This document shows positions 32,214 through 42,716 of a stretch of 64,000 nt of DNA, in pieces (positions within the stretch are counted from its first letter, which is position 1; every line of letters begins with the position of its first letter). This stretch comes from Saccharomonospora xinjiangensis XJ-54 (GTDB lineage Bacteria; Actinomycetota; Actinomycetes; Mycobacteriales; Pseudonocardiaceae): positions 4,630,672 through 4,694,671 of the forward strand of contig NZ_JH636049.1 of NCBI RefSeq assembly GCF_000258175.1. The letters run 5' to 3'. The notes below the pieces were generated by a model. It had not been told where the DNA came from and ran no database searches. It saw only the letters and a program-made list of their open reading frames with translations. Both the position numbers and the translations under genes were made by a program.

Positions 32214-34049
32214 ATGCTCTGGGCGCTCATCGTGATCCCCCTCGCGGTCGGCGCGACCCTGCTCCTCACCGGCCCCCGCGCGAACCCCCACGCCGCACCA
32301 GCCGCGCTCGCAACCGCAGCACTGACCCTGGCAGGCTCGATCACTGTGGCGCTGACCCACCCCAGCGCCTCAGCGCCCTTCGTGGCAGGAGCCACCTTCG
32401 GCCTCCACGTGGACGGACTGTCCGCCACCCTCGTCGTCACCATCACCACAGTCCTGCTCCTGGTCCTTCTCTTCGCCACCGGCGAGATCGGCCCGGACCA
32501 GCCCCGAGCCCGATTCTTCGGGCTCATGCTCCTCTTCGCGGGCTCGATGCTGGTGACCGTCACCGCCACCACCCTCGTCTCCCTGCTCATGGCATGGGAG
32601 ATCATGGGCGCCACCTCGTACGCCCTCATCGGCTTCCGATGGCGCGAAACCCGACCCCCCAACTCCGGAACCATCGCATTCCTCACCACCCGCACCGGCG
32701 ACCTCGGCCTCTACCTCGCCGCAGGGGCGGCACTCGCCGGCGGCACCGGCGGCCTGACACTCGACCGGCTCGCAACCCTGCCCGACGGATGGCGCGACGT
32801 CGTCGCCGCCGGCGTAACCCTCGCCGCCCTCGGCAAATCCGCCCAACTCCCGTTCAGCTTCTGGCTGTCCAGGGCCATGGACGGCCCCAGCTCGGTCTCG
32901 GCACTCCTGCACTCGGCCACCATGGTCGCGGCAGGGGCCTACCTCCTCCTCCGGCTGCACCCCCTGCTGTCCTCCACCGCATGGGCAGCCACACTGATCG
33001 CCTGGCTCGGAGCCACCACCGCACTCGCACTCGGCGCCGTCGCACTGACACAATCCGACCTCAAACAACTCCTGGCGGCCTCCACCTGCGCCCAAGTCGG
33101 ATTCATGTTGCTGGCAGCCGGAACCGGCGGAGTCACCGCAGGAACCGCCCAGCTCGTCACGCACGCGCTCACCAAGAGCCTGCTGTTCCTCGCCGCAGGG
33201 GCATGGCTGGCCACACTCGGCACCCAACAACTCACCGGCCTCAGAGGCGCGGCCAGACACCACCCACTGACCGGAATCACCTTCACCATCGGCGCGGCCA
33301 CGCTGGCCGGAATCCCACCACTGCCACTGTGGACGACCAAAGACCACATCCTCGCCGCGACTCTGCCCGAGACACCCGCCCTGTACCTACTGGGGTCCGC
33401 CGCCGCAGCCCTGTCCGCCGGATACGCGGCACGAGCCGTCACCGTGATCTGGTCCGCTCCTTCACCCGACACCGCGCGACCGGAGACCCGCCACATCCCC
33501 TCACCGCAACGCATCACCCTGCCAGCCCTGGCCGTGGCCACCACGGCACTCAGCGTCCTCGCCGCGCCCGCCCTGTGGTCGGCCTTCACCAACGTCATCT
33601 CCACCGGAACACACCCCACACCGACCTGGTGGGAACAACTGCTCTCCGCCGCGATCGCCATCACCGCCGCAGGAGCGGTCACCACAGCCCTCCGGCTCCG
33701 CGGTGACCTACCCGCACCCCCACGCCTCACCGAATGGCTCGGACTCGAAACCCTCGCACACACGGCCGTCGCGGCACCGACAGCACACACCGCCGGCACA
33801 CTGGCCCACTTCGACGACCACACCCTCGACGGCGGCGTCCGCGCCACCGCCGCCCTCGGCACGACACTGGCCCACACAACCGCCACCCGACTGGAACCCG
33901 CCACCGACGCCGTCGTCGGAGCCATCGCCCGCGACACCCGTGAACTCGGGCGACTCGCCCGCCGCCCACAAACCGGGCAACTCCACCACTACTACGCGCA
34001 GACCGTCGTCGCGCTCGCGATAGTGGCACTCCTCCTGACGCTGCTCTGA
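32214..34049 (+). CDS. nuoL: NuoL-like complex I antiporter subunit
   Basis: 611 residues, polytopic. The proton-channel residues are intact: Glu in MAWEIMGATSYALIGF (helix 5), the Asp of TTRTGDLGLY, Lys in ALGKSAQLPFSFWLSRAMDGPSSVSALLHSATMV with its following His, VTHALTKSLLFLAAG, and Lys in LWTTKDHILA (distal exit). The C-terminal amphipathic arm and final helix appear present, though shortened (a Thr/Ala/His-rich segment at about 510-590 before YYAQTVVALAIVALLLTLL). The antiporter function therefore looks preserved. Confidence 0.93.
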   Translation: MLWALIVIPLAVGATLLLTGPRANPHAAPAALATAALTLAGSITVALTHPSASAPFVAGATFGLHVDGLSATLVVTITTVLLLVLLFATGEIGPDQPRARFFGLMLLFAGSMLVTVTATTLVSLLMAWEIMGATSYALIGFRWRETRPPNSGTIAFLTTRTGDLGLYLAAGAALAGGTGGLTLDRLATLPDGWRDVVAAGVTLAALGKSAQLPFSFWLSRAMDGPSSVSALLHSATMVAAGAYLLLRLHPLLSSTAWAATLIAWLGATTALALGAVALTQSDLKQLLAASTCAQVGFMLLAAGTGGVTAGTAQLVTHALTKSLLFLAAGAWLATLGTQQLTGLRGAARHHPLTGITFTIGAATLAGIPPLPLWTTKDHILAATLPETPALYLLGSAAAALSAGYAARAVTVIWSAPSPDTARPETRHIPSPQRITLPALAVATTALSVLAAPALWSAFTNVISTGTHPTPTWWEQLLSAAIAITAAGAVTTALRLRGDLPAPPRLTEWLGLETLAHTAVAAPTAHTAGTLAHFDDHTLDGGVRATAALGTTLAHTTATRLEPATDAVVGAIARDTRELGRLARRPQTGQLHHYYAQTVVALAIVALLLTLL

Positions 34050-34091
34050 CCAGAACGGCACCACAAAAACAGGATCCGGCAAGGAAACGAG

Positions 34092-35585
34092 GTGAGCGTG
34101 CTCAGCATTCTGGTGTTCCTGCCACTGGCCGTCGCGGCCGTGCTCCTCGCCATGCCCCGGATCAGCGACACAGCTGTGAGCTGGACCTGGATCACGACCA
34201 CCGCCACCGAACTCGTCCTGGTCATCGTGCTGTGGGCGAACTACACACCCTCGGAATCCGGATTCGCCTACGAGGTCAACCGGAGCTGGATCCCCAGCGT
34301 GAACTCCGGCTACCACATCGGCATCGACGGCCTCAGCCTGCCACTGGTGGCCATGACGGCCACCCTTTTCCTCGCCTGCGCGATCTATTCCCTGCGCCAC
34401 ACACCGCGAGTACGTGCGTTCGCCGCACTCTTCCTTTTCCTCGAAACAGTCTGCCTCGGACTGTTCGTGTCGCTCGACCTCATCCTCTTCTTCGTCTTCT
34501 TCGACCTGTCCATCGTGGGCATGTACTTCGTCATCGCGGGCTGGGGCCACCACAAAGCCGCGCAAGCGGCACAGAAGTTCTTCCTCTACACCTTTCTCGG
34601 CTCACTCGCCCTCCTACTCGGCTTCATCGGCCTGTTCGTCGCAGCCGAACCCAACACCTTCGACATCGTGCGGCTGACCGAACAGAACCCCCTCGCCGAG
34701 AGCGGCACCCCCGGCGTACTCATCCTCCTCACCATCGTCCTCGGACTGGCCGTCAAAACACCCACGATCCCGTTCCACACTTGGCTGCCACCCGCCCATA
34801 CCGAGGCACCCGCCGCGGGATCGGCGATCCTGGCCGGAGTGCTGTTGAAACTGGGCACCTACGGGTTCGTCCGCATCGCGATGCCGATGCTCCCCGACGC
34901 CTGGCGCACCTACGCCCAGGCCATCGTGATCATCGGAGTGCTCAGCGTCCTCTACGGCGCACTGGTCGCACTCGGGCAACACGACTTCAAACGAATGATC
35001 GCCTACACCTCGGTCAATCACATGGGCTACATCATCCTCGCGATCGGCGCGACAGGCCTGGTCACGACCACCAACACACAAGCCCAAAACCTCGCCGTCA
35101 CCGGCGCGGTCACCCAAATGGTCAGCCACGGCCTCATCACCGGCGCGCTGTTCCTGCTCACCGGCGTACTCCACGAACGGGGCCGTACCTACGACATGAA
35201 CTCCTACGGCGGGCTCGCCGCCCGCGCACCCCGTTTCGCCGGGCTCACCGCCGCCGCGGCGTTCGCCGCACTGGGCCTGCCCGGATTCTCCGGATTCATC
35301 GCCGAGTTCCAGATCTTCACCGGGTCACTACCCGGCGCGCCGATCGCCACCCCACTGGCCTTCCTCGGAATCCTGATCACAGCCGCCCTGTTCCTCCGTG
35401 CTTTCCAACGACTCTTCCTCGGCCCCCCACAGGCAACCCGCGCGGTCGCCGACCTCACCACCCCGGAAACCGCCTCGATCGTTCCGCTCATCGCGCTCGC
35501 CATCCTTATCGGACTTTTCCCGCGCTTCCTGCTCGACCTCATCGAACCCGCCGCCCACACCCTCGGCACCCTGCTGAACCGGTGA
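34092..35585 (+). CDS. nuoM: NuoM-like complex I antiporter subunit
   Basis: 497 residues, polytopic, GTG at 34092. The channel lysines are retained in VKTPTIPFHTWLPPAHTEAP and LLKLGTYGF, as is Glu in LPGFSGFIAEFQIFTG. The helix 5 position, which in NuoM is a glutamate (FFEMMLVPMYF), is aspartate here (FFDLSIVGMYFVI). A 42-base spacer separates it from nuoL, with AAGGAAACGAGG upstream. The next gene starts 13 bases after its stop. Confidence 0.93.
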   Translation: MSVLSILVFLPLAVAAVLLAMPRISDTAVSWTWITTTATELVLVIVLWANYTPSESGFAYEVNRSWIPSVNSGYHIGIDGLSLPLVAMTATLFLACAIYSLRHTPRVRAFAALFLFLETVCLGLFVSLDLILFFVFFDLSIVGMYFVIAGWGHHKAAQAAQKFFLYTFLGSLALLLGFIGLFVAAEPNTFDIVRLTEQNPLAESGTPGVLILLTIVLGLAVKTPTIPFHTWLPPAHTEAPAAGSAILAGVLLKLGTYGFVRIAMPMLPDAWRTYAQAIVIIGVLSVLYGALVALGQHDFKRMIAYTSVNHMGYIILAIGATGLVTTTNTQAQNLAVTGAVTQMVSHGLITGALFLLTGVLHERGRTYDMNSYGGLAARAPRFAGLTAAAAFAALGLPGFSGFIAEFQIFTGSLPGAPIATPLAFLGILITAALFLRAFQRLFLGPPQATRAVADLTTPETASIVPLIALAILIGLFPRFLLDLIEPAAHTLGTLLNR

Positions 35586-35598
35586 GAGACCAACGGCC

Positions 35599-37008
35599 AT
35601 GCTCGAAGACCTGACCAACCTGCTCCCCGAACTCCTTCTCGCGGGCGCAGCCGTGCTCGGCCTGCTGCTCGGTTCCTACCTCCCACGGCGCAAGCAGTGG
35701 ATGGTGCGCCTGCTCGTCGCCCTGACCTGTGCGGCAGGACTCGCCGCCACCGTCGCCCGCTGGACACAACAAGCCACGACCACGTTCGAGAACGCCTACG
35801 CCATCGACGTGGCCACCAATACCGTCCGAACCGTCGTACTACTGTCCGTACTGCTCGTCCTCGGTCTCGCCACCTCGGAAACACGCGATCAGCCACGAGA
35901 AACCGAGTTCGTCGTCCTGCTGTCCCTCGGCGCGCTCGGCGCCGTGCTGCTCGCGGGAGCCAACGACCTACTTCTCCTTGCCGCCGCCTACCTGCTGGCC
36001 AGCGTCCCCCTCTACGCCCTGACCGCATTCGCCAAGGACTCCCCCGGTACCGAGGCCGCACTGAAGTACTACCTGATGGGCGCGCTGCTGGGCGTACTGA
36101 TGCTGTTCGGCCTGACGACCCTGTTCGGCGTGGCCCACGCCACCATCTACCCCCGACTGGCCACAACCCTGCCCTCCGCACCACCCGCAGCCGTTGCGTT
36201 CGGCGCCGCCCTGCTTCTCGCCGGTCCCCTGTTCAAAGCAGGTGGTGTCCCCGTGCACTTCTGGGTACCCGACGCAGCCCAAGGCGCACGCCCCGCAGTC
36301 GCCGCCGTCATCACCACCATCCCCAAGATCGGCGCCGTTGTGGCCGTTTACCGGTTCGCCACCACCGGTCTCGCACCGACCACACTGGACTGGCGGCTGC
36401 TGGTCGCGATCCTCGCCGCGCTGACCATGACGCTGGGCAACCTCGCCGCCTTCTTTCAGGACAACGTCCGGCGGTTACTGGCCTACTCCACGATCAGCCA
36501 GGTCGGCTATCTGCTCATGGCTGTCGCCGCGGCGGGACTCTCCGCACTGGCTCTGCCGAGCCTGCTGCTCTACCTCACCGCGTACGCTGTCACCAATCTC
36601 GGCGCGTTCGCCGTCACCGCCGCCTTCCCCGGAACAGACACCCTCGCCGGCTACCGAGGACTGCTGCACCGCAACCGTGGGGCAGCGCTCAGCCTCGTCG
36701 TCTGTCTGCTCGGTCTCGTCGGCACGCCACCCACCGGCGTGTTCACCGGAAAACTCACCGTGTTCACCGCAGCCCTCGACGCGGGTCTCACCTGGCTCGT
36801 CGTCATCGCCGTCCTCAACACGGTTGCCAGCCTCTTCTACTACCTGCGCTGGATCACACCCGCAGTCAGTACCGAACCGGGAATCGGCGAACCGGTGAGC
36901 CGATGGCCACTGTTCACCGCCGCTGTCGCCGCAGCGCTCGCTGTCGGAATCGGGCCACTCGCCGGGATCCTTGTGACCGTGTTCGAAGGGGACCTGGCTG
37001 CCCGCTGA
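35599..37008 (+). CDS. nuoN: NuoN-like complex I antiporter subunit
   Basis: 469 residues, polytopic. ALKYYLMGALLGVLMLFG, LFKAGGVPVHFWVPDAAQGARPAVAAVITTIPKIGAVV and the GKLTVFTAALDAG lysine match NuoN. The helix 5 glutamate (E133 in E. coli, GIELISLPLF) is replaced by leucine (AYLLASVPLY), so the usual entry half-channel should be altered. It is the last complex I gene. The mdh gene starts 126 bases further on. A functional change in one of three antiporter modules is an inference. Confidence 0.92.
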   Translation: MLEDLTNLLPELLLAGAAVLGLLLGSYLPRRKQWMVRLLVALTCAAGLAATVARWTQQATTTFENAYAIDVATNTVRTVVLLSVLLVLGLATSETRDQPRETEFVVLLSLGALGAVLLAGANDLLLLAAAYLLASVPLYALTAFAKDSPGTEAALKYYLMGALLGVLMLFGLTTLFGVAHATIYPRLATTLPSAPPAAVAFGAALLLAGPLFKAGGVPVHFWVPDAAQGARPAVAAVITTIPKIGAVVAVYRFATTGLAPTTLDWRLLVAILAALTMTLGNLAAFFQDNVRRLLAYSTISQVGYLLMAVAAAGLSALALPSLLLYLTAYAVTNLGAFAVTAAFPGTDTLAGYRGLLHRNRGAALSLVVCLLGLVGTPPTGVFTGKLTVFTAALDAGLTWLVVIAVLNTVASLFYYLRWITPAVSTEPGIGEPVSRWPLFTAAVAAALAVGIGPLAGILVTVFEGDLAAR

Positions 37009-38124
<1,116 letters not shown>

Positions 38125-38139
38125 GCCGGTCCCGAAGGG

Positions 38140-38183
38140 AAGGTCACCTCCTCAGCGTGTCTGCTGTGGGAGGTGACCTTTTT
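38140..38183 (+). terminator. rho-independent terminator after mdh
   Basis: AAGGTCACCTCC (38140-38151) and GGAGGTGACCTT (38169-38180) form a perfect 12-bp stem around a 17-base loop, followed by TTTTT (38179-38183). It is 15 bases after the mdh stop. Confidence 0.9.
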
Positions 38184-38225
38184 CGTGTGAATGGAACTGG
38201 AAGGATCTCCTCCTCAAGGCTCTCG

Positions 38226-38244
38226 CGTATAGGACGTTATACAT
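38226..38244. promoter_or_regulatory. 19-bp shared operator-like motif, copy 1
   Basis: CGTATAGGACGTTATACAT is found here and, base for base, at 61986-62004. Its core GTATA-N6-TATAC is an inverted repeat. Here it is 52-94 bases upstream of the possible starts of the TIGR02206-like membrane protein. A regulator dimer site or promoter overlap is likely. I do not recognise the owner. Confidence 0.6.
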
Positions 38245-38319
38245 TTTCGGTGTCGGTTCGACGCCACGCCTGCCACGATGGAAAGCGACAGGAGCACCCG
38301 GCTCCTCACGGCACAGCCC

Positions 38320-39051
38320 ATGGACACGACGGCAGCACAACACCAGTTCACCGCCTACGGCCTCTCCCACTGGGCGGTCCTCGCCGTGTTCGCCGTCGGT
38401 GCCGCCCTGCTCGTCCTCACCGGCCGCGCACACCGGCACTCCCCCTCCGAACGGCTGATCAGCCGCACCTTCGGCGTCGTGCTGCTCGCCATCCACCTCA
38501 GCGCACTCGGCTACACGATGTCGTCACGCGACTGGGGTCTGCTCGACACCATCCCCCTGCACCTGTCCGACCTCGCTGGATTCGTCGCCGCGTTCGCGCT
38601 GCTCACCCACACCCGCTGGGCCTACGCGCTCACCTACTACTGGTGCCTGACCCTCTCCCCGCAGGCACTGTTCTCCCCCGTCCTCGCAGGCCCCGACTTC
38701 CCCCACCACGAGTTCCTGGCGTTCTGGGCCCTGCACCTGCTCGTCGTGTGGGCCGCGATCTACCTCACCTGGGGCGTGGGGCTGCACCCCACCTGGCGTG
38801 ACTACCGCACCGCCGTCGCCATCACCGCCTGCTGGGCTGTGTTCGCCATCGCCTTCAACAGCGCAACGGGCACCAACTACGGCTACCTCAACCGCAAACC
38901 CACCACCGGCTCGATCCTTGATGCCCTCGGCCCCTGGCCCTGGTACGTCGTCGCGGAAGTCGCGATCATCCTCGCCGTCTGGGCAGCGCTCACCTGGCCG
39001 TGGACCCTCACCGCCCGGCGCGGCGAGGACGTCGGCGAGAAACCCAACTGA
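38320..39051 (+). CDS. TIGR02206-like integral membrane protein
   Basis: A 243-residue protein with six or seven hydrophobic segments. The family-like start is HQFTAYGLSHWAVLAVFAV, then IPLHLSDLAGFVAAFALLT, YYWCLTLSPQALFSPVL and the late GTNYGYLNRKP segment before the last helix (DALGPWPWYVVAEVAII). TIGR02206 proteins have no known function. An ATG at 38278 would add 14 residues. Neither start has a strong ribosome site. The 19-bp operator-like motif is just upstream, suggesting regulated expression. Confidence 0.8.
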   Translation: MDTTAAQHQFTAYGLSHWAVLAVFAVGAALLVLTGRAHRHSPSERLISRTFGVVLLAIHLSALGYTMSSRDWGLLDTIPLHLSDLAGFVAAFALLTHTRWAYALTYYWCLTLSPQALFSPVLAGPDFPHHEFLAFWALHLLVVWAAIYLTWGVGLHPTWRDYRTAVAITACWAVFAIAFNSATGTNYGYLNRKPTTGSILDALGPWPWYVVAEVAIILAVWAALTWPWTLTARRGEDVGEKPN

Positions 39052-39073
39052 CCGCCGACGCCCCCACCACCGG

Positions 39074-41125
39074 CTACGCCCCCGTCAGGCCACGGCGCTT
39101 CAGCAGCGGCTCGATCTCCGGGTCACGGCCACGGAACGCCCGGAACGCCACCATCGCGTCCTTGCTGCCACCCCGGGACAGCAACTCCCTCCGGAAGTGG
39201 TCGCCGTTCGCGCGCGTGAGACCGCCGTTCTCCCTGAACCACTCCACAGTGTCGGCGTCGAGCACCTCGCTCCAGATGTAGGAGTAGTAGCCGGCCGAGT
39301 AGCCGTTGCAGAAGATGTGCGCGAAGTACGTGCCCGCGTAACGCGGCGGGATCTCCTCCACCGCGACACCGGCCTTCTCCAGCGCCTGCGCCTGGAACGC
39401 CGCCACGTCCTCCACCGTCGTGTCCGCGTCCAGCGTGTGCCACGCCAGGTCCAGCAGCGACGCGGCGAGATACTCCGTCGTCGCGAACCCCTCGCCGTAC
39501 GTGCTGGACTCGCGCAGCCTCTCCACCAGCCGCTCCGGCAACGGCTCACCCGTGCGGTGGTGGCGGGCGTAGTTGGCCAGCACCTCCGGCCACAGCACCC
39601 ACATCTCGTTGACCTGCGAGGGGAACTCCACGAAGTCCCTCGGCACGTTCGTGCCCGCGAACGTCGGGTACCGCGTGTCCGACAGCAGCTCGTGCAGCGC
39701 GTGCCCGAACTCGTGGAACATCGTCTCCACCTCGTCGAACGACAGCAACGCGGGCTCGCCCTCCGGCGGCTTGGTGACGTTCAGGTTGTTCACCACCACC
39801 GGTTTGCGCTCCAGCAGCCTCGACGGCACCCGGTAGGAGTTCATCCACGCGCCGCCGCGCTTGGAGTCGCGCGCGTAGAAATCGGCGATGAACAGCCCCA
39901 GCTGGCCGCCGTCGGCGTCGAACACCTCGAACACCCGCACATCGGGGTGGTAGACCGGCAGGTCGGGGCGCTCGGTGAACGTCAGCCCGTACAGCATCGT
40001 GGCGGCGTGGAACACCCCGTCCCGCAGCACCCGATCCAGCTCGAAGTACGGGCGCAGCTCGGCCTCGTCGATATCGAACCGGCGCTTGCGCACCCGCTCG
40101 GCGTAGAACGTCCAGTCCCACGGCGCGAGCGCGTGATCGGCCCCGGATCGCACGATCTCCTCGGTCAGCTCGGCAGCCTCGGCGCGGGCGTTGGCCACCG
40201 CCACAGGGGCCAGCCGGTGCAGCAGTTCCGTGGCGGCCTCCGCCGTGCCAGCCGTCTCGTCCTCGATCACGTACGCCGCGTGGTGCGGGTAGCCGAGCAA
40301 CGCGGCCCTCTCGGCCCTCAGCCGCGCGATCCGCACCAGGACCGCCTTGTTGTCATGCTCGTTGTCCCGATTGCCCCTCGCCGTCGCGGCACGGAACACC
40401 CGCTCCCGCAACGCGCGGTTCTCCAGCAACGCCAGCAGCGGCTGCCGGGTCGGCAACGCCAGCGTCAGCAGGTACCCGCCGTCCTCGCCACGGGCGGCCG
40501 CGGCCTCGGCCGCCGCCGCGATCGTCGCCTCAGGAAGTCCCGCCAGCTCCTCCCGGTCCTTCACCAGCACGGCGAGGTCGTTGGTGTCGGCGAGCAGGTT
40601 GTCCTGGAAGCGGGTCGCCAGCGACGACAGTTCGGTGTTCAACTCCCGCAGCCGGGCCTGGTCGGCCTCGGGCAGCGCGGCACCGGCACGCACGAAGTCG
40701 AGGTGGTACCGACGCAGGAGCCACGCCGATTCCTCGTCGAGCCCCAGCGAGTCCCGCTCCTCGTACAGTCGCTCCACCCGCGCGAACAACGCCGGATTCA
40801 GGTGGATGGCGTCCGAGTGCGCGGACAGCTTCGGCGCGATCTCGGCGTGCACGGCCCTGAGTGTGTCGTTGGTGTGGGAGGCGTTGAGGTTGAAGAACAC
40901 CTCCGACACCCGGTCCAGCAGCTCACCGGAGCGTTCGAGAGCCACGATCGTGTTGTCGAACGTCGGCGGCTCCGGATTGTTCGCGATGGCCTCCACCTCG
41001 GCGGACTGCTCCGCCATGCCAGCCCGGAACGCGGGCAGGAAATGCTCGCCCGAGATCCGGTCGAACGGCGGGAACTCGTACGGGAGATCACTCGCCGTCA
41101 ACAGCGGGTTGTCCGCAGTCGTCAC
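39074..41125 (-). CDS. M3 family metallopeptidase (peptidyl-dipeptidase Dcp/oligopeptidase A type)
   Basis: A 683-residue cytoplasmic zinc peptidase from the GTG at 41125. The all-helical N-terminal half starts LPYEFPPFDRISGEHFLPAFRAGM. The zinc site is FHEFGHALHELLS, with the third ligand Glu in DFVEFPSQVNEMW. Substrate-loop residues lie in FCNGYSAGYYSYIWSEV. It degrades short peptides. The start overlaps the histidine phosphatase stop by 4 bases (GTGA), so the pair is cotranscribed. The long open frame on the other strand is a GC shadow. Confidence 0.95.
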   Translation of the reverse strand: MTTADNPLLTASDLPYEFPPFDRISGEHFLPAFRAGMAEQSAEVEAIANNPEPPTFDNTIVALERSGELLDRVSEVFFNLNASHTNDTLRAVHAEIAPKLSAHSDAIHLNPALFARVERLYEERDSLGLDEESAWLLRRYHLDFVRAGAALPEADQARLRELNTELSSLATRFQDNLLADTNDLAVLVKDREELAGLPEATIAAAAEAAAARGEDGGYLLTLALPTRQPLLALLENRALRERVFRAATARGNRDNEHDNKAVLVRIARLRAERAALLGYPHHAAYVIEDETAGTAEAATELLHRLAPVAVANARAEAAELTEEIVRSGADHALAPWDWTFYAERVRKRRFDIDEAELRPYFELDRVLRDGVFHAATMLYGLTFTERPDLPVYHPDVRVFEVFDADGGQLGLFIADFYARDSKRGGAWMNSYRVPSRLLERKPVVVNNLNVTKPPEGEPALLSFDEVETMFHEFGHALHELLSDTRYPTFAGTNVPRDFVEFPSQVNEMWVLWPEVLANYARHHRTGEPLPERLVERLRESSTYGEGFATTEYLAASLLDLAWHTLDADTTVEDVAAFQAQALEKAGVAVEEIPPRYAGTYFAHIFCNGYSAGYYSYIWSEVLDADTVEWFRENGGLTRANGDHFRRELLSRGGSKDAMVAFRAFRGRDPEIEPLLKRRGLTGA

Positions 41126-41838
41126 GCTCGGTCCTTTCGTCCTGTCGCTCCCCCGACGTCCGCGTCGGAGGACAGCCTGCCGCCCCGGCGCCGCCGCTTC
41201 GGCTTCGACGGCACGATTCCGCTCAGATCGCCACCGCACTCGTTCATGCGCAGCACGAACGGCCGGGTCTCGGTGTAGCGGATCACCGAGACCGATGCCG
41301 GCTCGACGACCGTGCGCTGGAAGAGGTCGAGGTGCTGGCCGAGCGCATCGGCCAGCACCGCCTTGATCACATCTCCGTGGGTGCACGCCAGCCACACCGC
41401 GTGCTCGCCGTGCTCCTCGGCGATCCGGGCGTCGTGCTCCCGCATGGCGCCCACGGCTCTGGCCTGCATCTGGGCCAGGCCCTCCCCTCCGGGAAAGACC
41501 GCGGCGGACGGCTGGGCCTGCACGACCTTCCACAGGGGAAGCCGTGCGAGATCGGCGAGCTTCGCACCGGTCCACTCGCCGTAGTCAACTTCGGACAGCC
41601 GGGTCTCGGTGCGCGGGGTCAGCTCCCTCGCCTTCAGCAGCGGTGCCAGCGTCTGCCTGCACCGCAGCAACGGCGAGGTCAGTACCTCGGCCAGTGGCAC
41701 GTCAGCGAGCCGAGGCACCAGCGCTTCCGCCTGCGCACGGCCGGTGTCGTCGAGACCGACGCCGGAGGCCCGCCCCGCGAGGACCCCGGCGCCGTTCGCC
41801 GTCGATCGGCCGTGCCTGAGCAGGATCACAGTTCCCAC
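41122..41838 (-). CDS. MSMEG_4193-type histidine phosphatase family protein
   Basis: A 238-residue protein of the phosphoglycerate-mutase/phosphatase superfamily. LLRHGRSTANG carries the phospho-accepting His, LTSPLLRCRQT the second Arg, VDYGEWTG the acid region, and WLACTHGDVIKAVL the second His. It matches the MSMEG_4193/Rv2135c branch, normally encoded beside DUF3090 and SCO1664 genes and mshC. Here those partners are about 25 kb away. A basic Lys/Arg-rich C-terminal tail (about 205-238) is unusual. Confidence 0.88.
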   Translation of the reverse strand: MGTVILLRHGRSTANGAGVLAGRASGVGLDDTGRAQAEALVPRLADVPLAEVLTSPLLRCRQTLAPLLKARELTPRTETRLSEVDYGEWTGAKLADLARLPLWKVVQAQPSAAVFPGGEGLAQMQARAVGAMREHDARIAEEHGEHAVWLACTHGDVIKAVLADALGQHLDLFQRTVVEPASVSVIRYTETRPFVLRMNECGGDLSGIVPSKPKRRRRGGRLSSDADVGGATGRKDRA

Positions 41839-41855
41839 GCCGCCACCCTACGGGT

Positions 41856-42716
41856 TCAGTTTCGCTGTTCGGCCACGCCGGCCTCCTCAGGGCCCGCGTT
41901 CGGGTCGAGCACGCCGGTGAACACCAGCACCAGCACCAGCACGCCCAGCGCGACCCGGTAGATCACGAACGGCAGGAAGCTGTTCTTCTTGATGTAGGAC
42001 ATCAGCCACGCGATCACGGCGTAGCCGACACCGAACGACACGATGGTGGCCAGCAGGGTCGGCCCGACTCCCGGCGCGTCGGCCTCGCCGATGTCGGTGA
42101 GTTTGTACACGCCCGACGCGAGCACAGCGGGCACGGCCAGCAGGAAGGCGTACTCGGCGGCGTCGGCCCTCGTGTAGCCGAGGAGCAGACCGCCGGTGAT
42201 GGTGCCCCCGGAGCGGGACACCCCTGGGATGAGCGCGAGTGCCTGCGCGAAGCCGTAGGCGAGGCCGTGCGGGATGGTGAGCTGGTCGAGGCCACGGTCC
42301 TTGCGGCCCACCCGGTCGGCCAGCAACAGCAGCAGACCGAACACGATCAGCGTGGTGGCCGTCAGCCGCAGATCCCGGAACACGCTTTCGATGCGGTCCT
42401 CGAACAGCAGGCCGAGCACCGCGATCGGGATCGATCCGACGATGATGAGCCAGCCCATCCTCGCGTCGGGATCGGAACGGTACTCACGCTTGGTCAGCGA
42501 CAAGAACCAGCGGTGCAGGATCCGGCCGATCTTGCGGCTGAAGTACAGCAGCACGGCGAGTTCGGTGCCGATCTGCGTGACGGCCGTGAACGCCGCCCCC
42601 GGGTCGTCCCACCCCGCGAAGGCCGCGGTCAAGCGGATGTGCGCGCTTGACGAGATCGGCAGGAACTCCGTGAGCCCCTGCACCAGTCCCAGTACGAGTG
42701 CTTCGAACCAGCCCAT
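41856..42716 (-). CDS. uppP: undecaprenyl-diphosphatase UppP (BacA)
   Basis: A 286-residue polytopic enzyme that dephosphorylates undecaprenyl diphosphate for cell-wall lipid recycling. It raises bacitracin resistance. The signature [13 protein letters not shown] lies in the first loop, with the catalytic E/S motif. The second conserved block is [20 protein letters not shown]. The ATG at 42716 overlaps the LLM stop by one base (TGATG). It has the same neighbours as M. tuberculosis Rv2136c. Confidence 0.96.
   Translation of the reverse strand: MGWFEALVLGLVQGLTEFLPISSSAHIRLTAAFAGWDDPGAAFTAVTQIGTELAVLLYFSRKIGRILHRWFLSLTKREYRSDPDARMGWLIIVGSIPIAVLGLLFEDRIESVFRDLRLTATTLIVFGLLLLLADRVGRKDRGLDQLTIPHGLAYGFAQALALIPGVSRSGGTITGGLLLGYTRADAAEYAFLLAVPAVLASGVYKLTDIGEADAPGVGPTLLATIVSFGVGYAVIAWLMSYIKKNSFLPFVIYRVALGVLVLVLVFTGVLDPNAGPEEAGVAEQRN

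Noticed and set aside
38798..41278. Very long open frame on the plus strand opposite the M3 peptidase
   Set aside because: It is Arg/His/Gln-rich, has no domain motif, and is fully antisense to a gene with a clear HEFGH zinc site. It is a GC-codon shadow.
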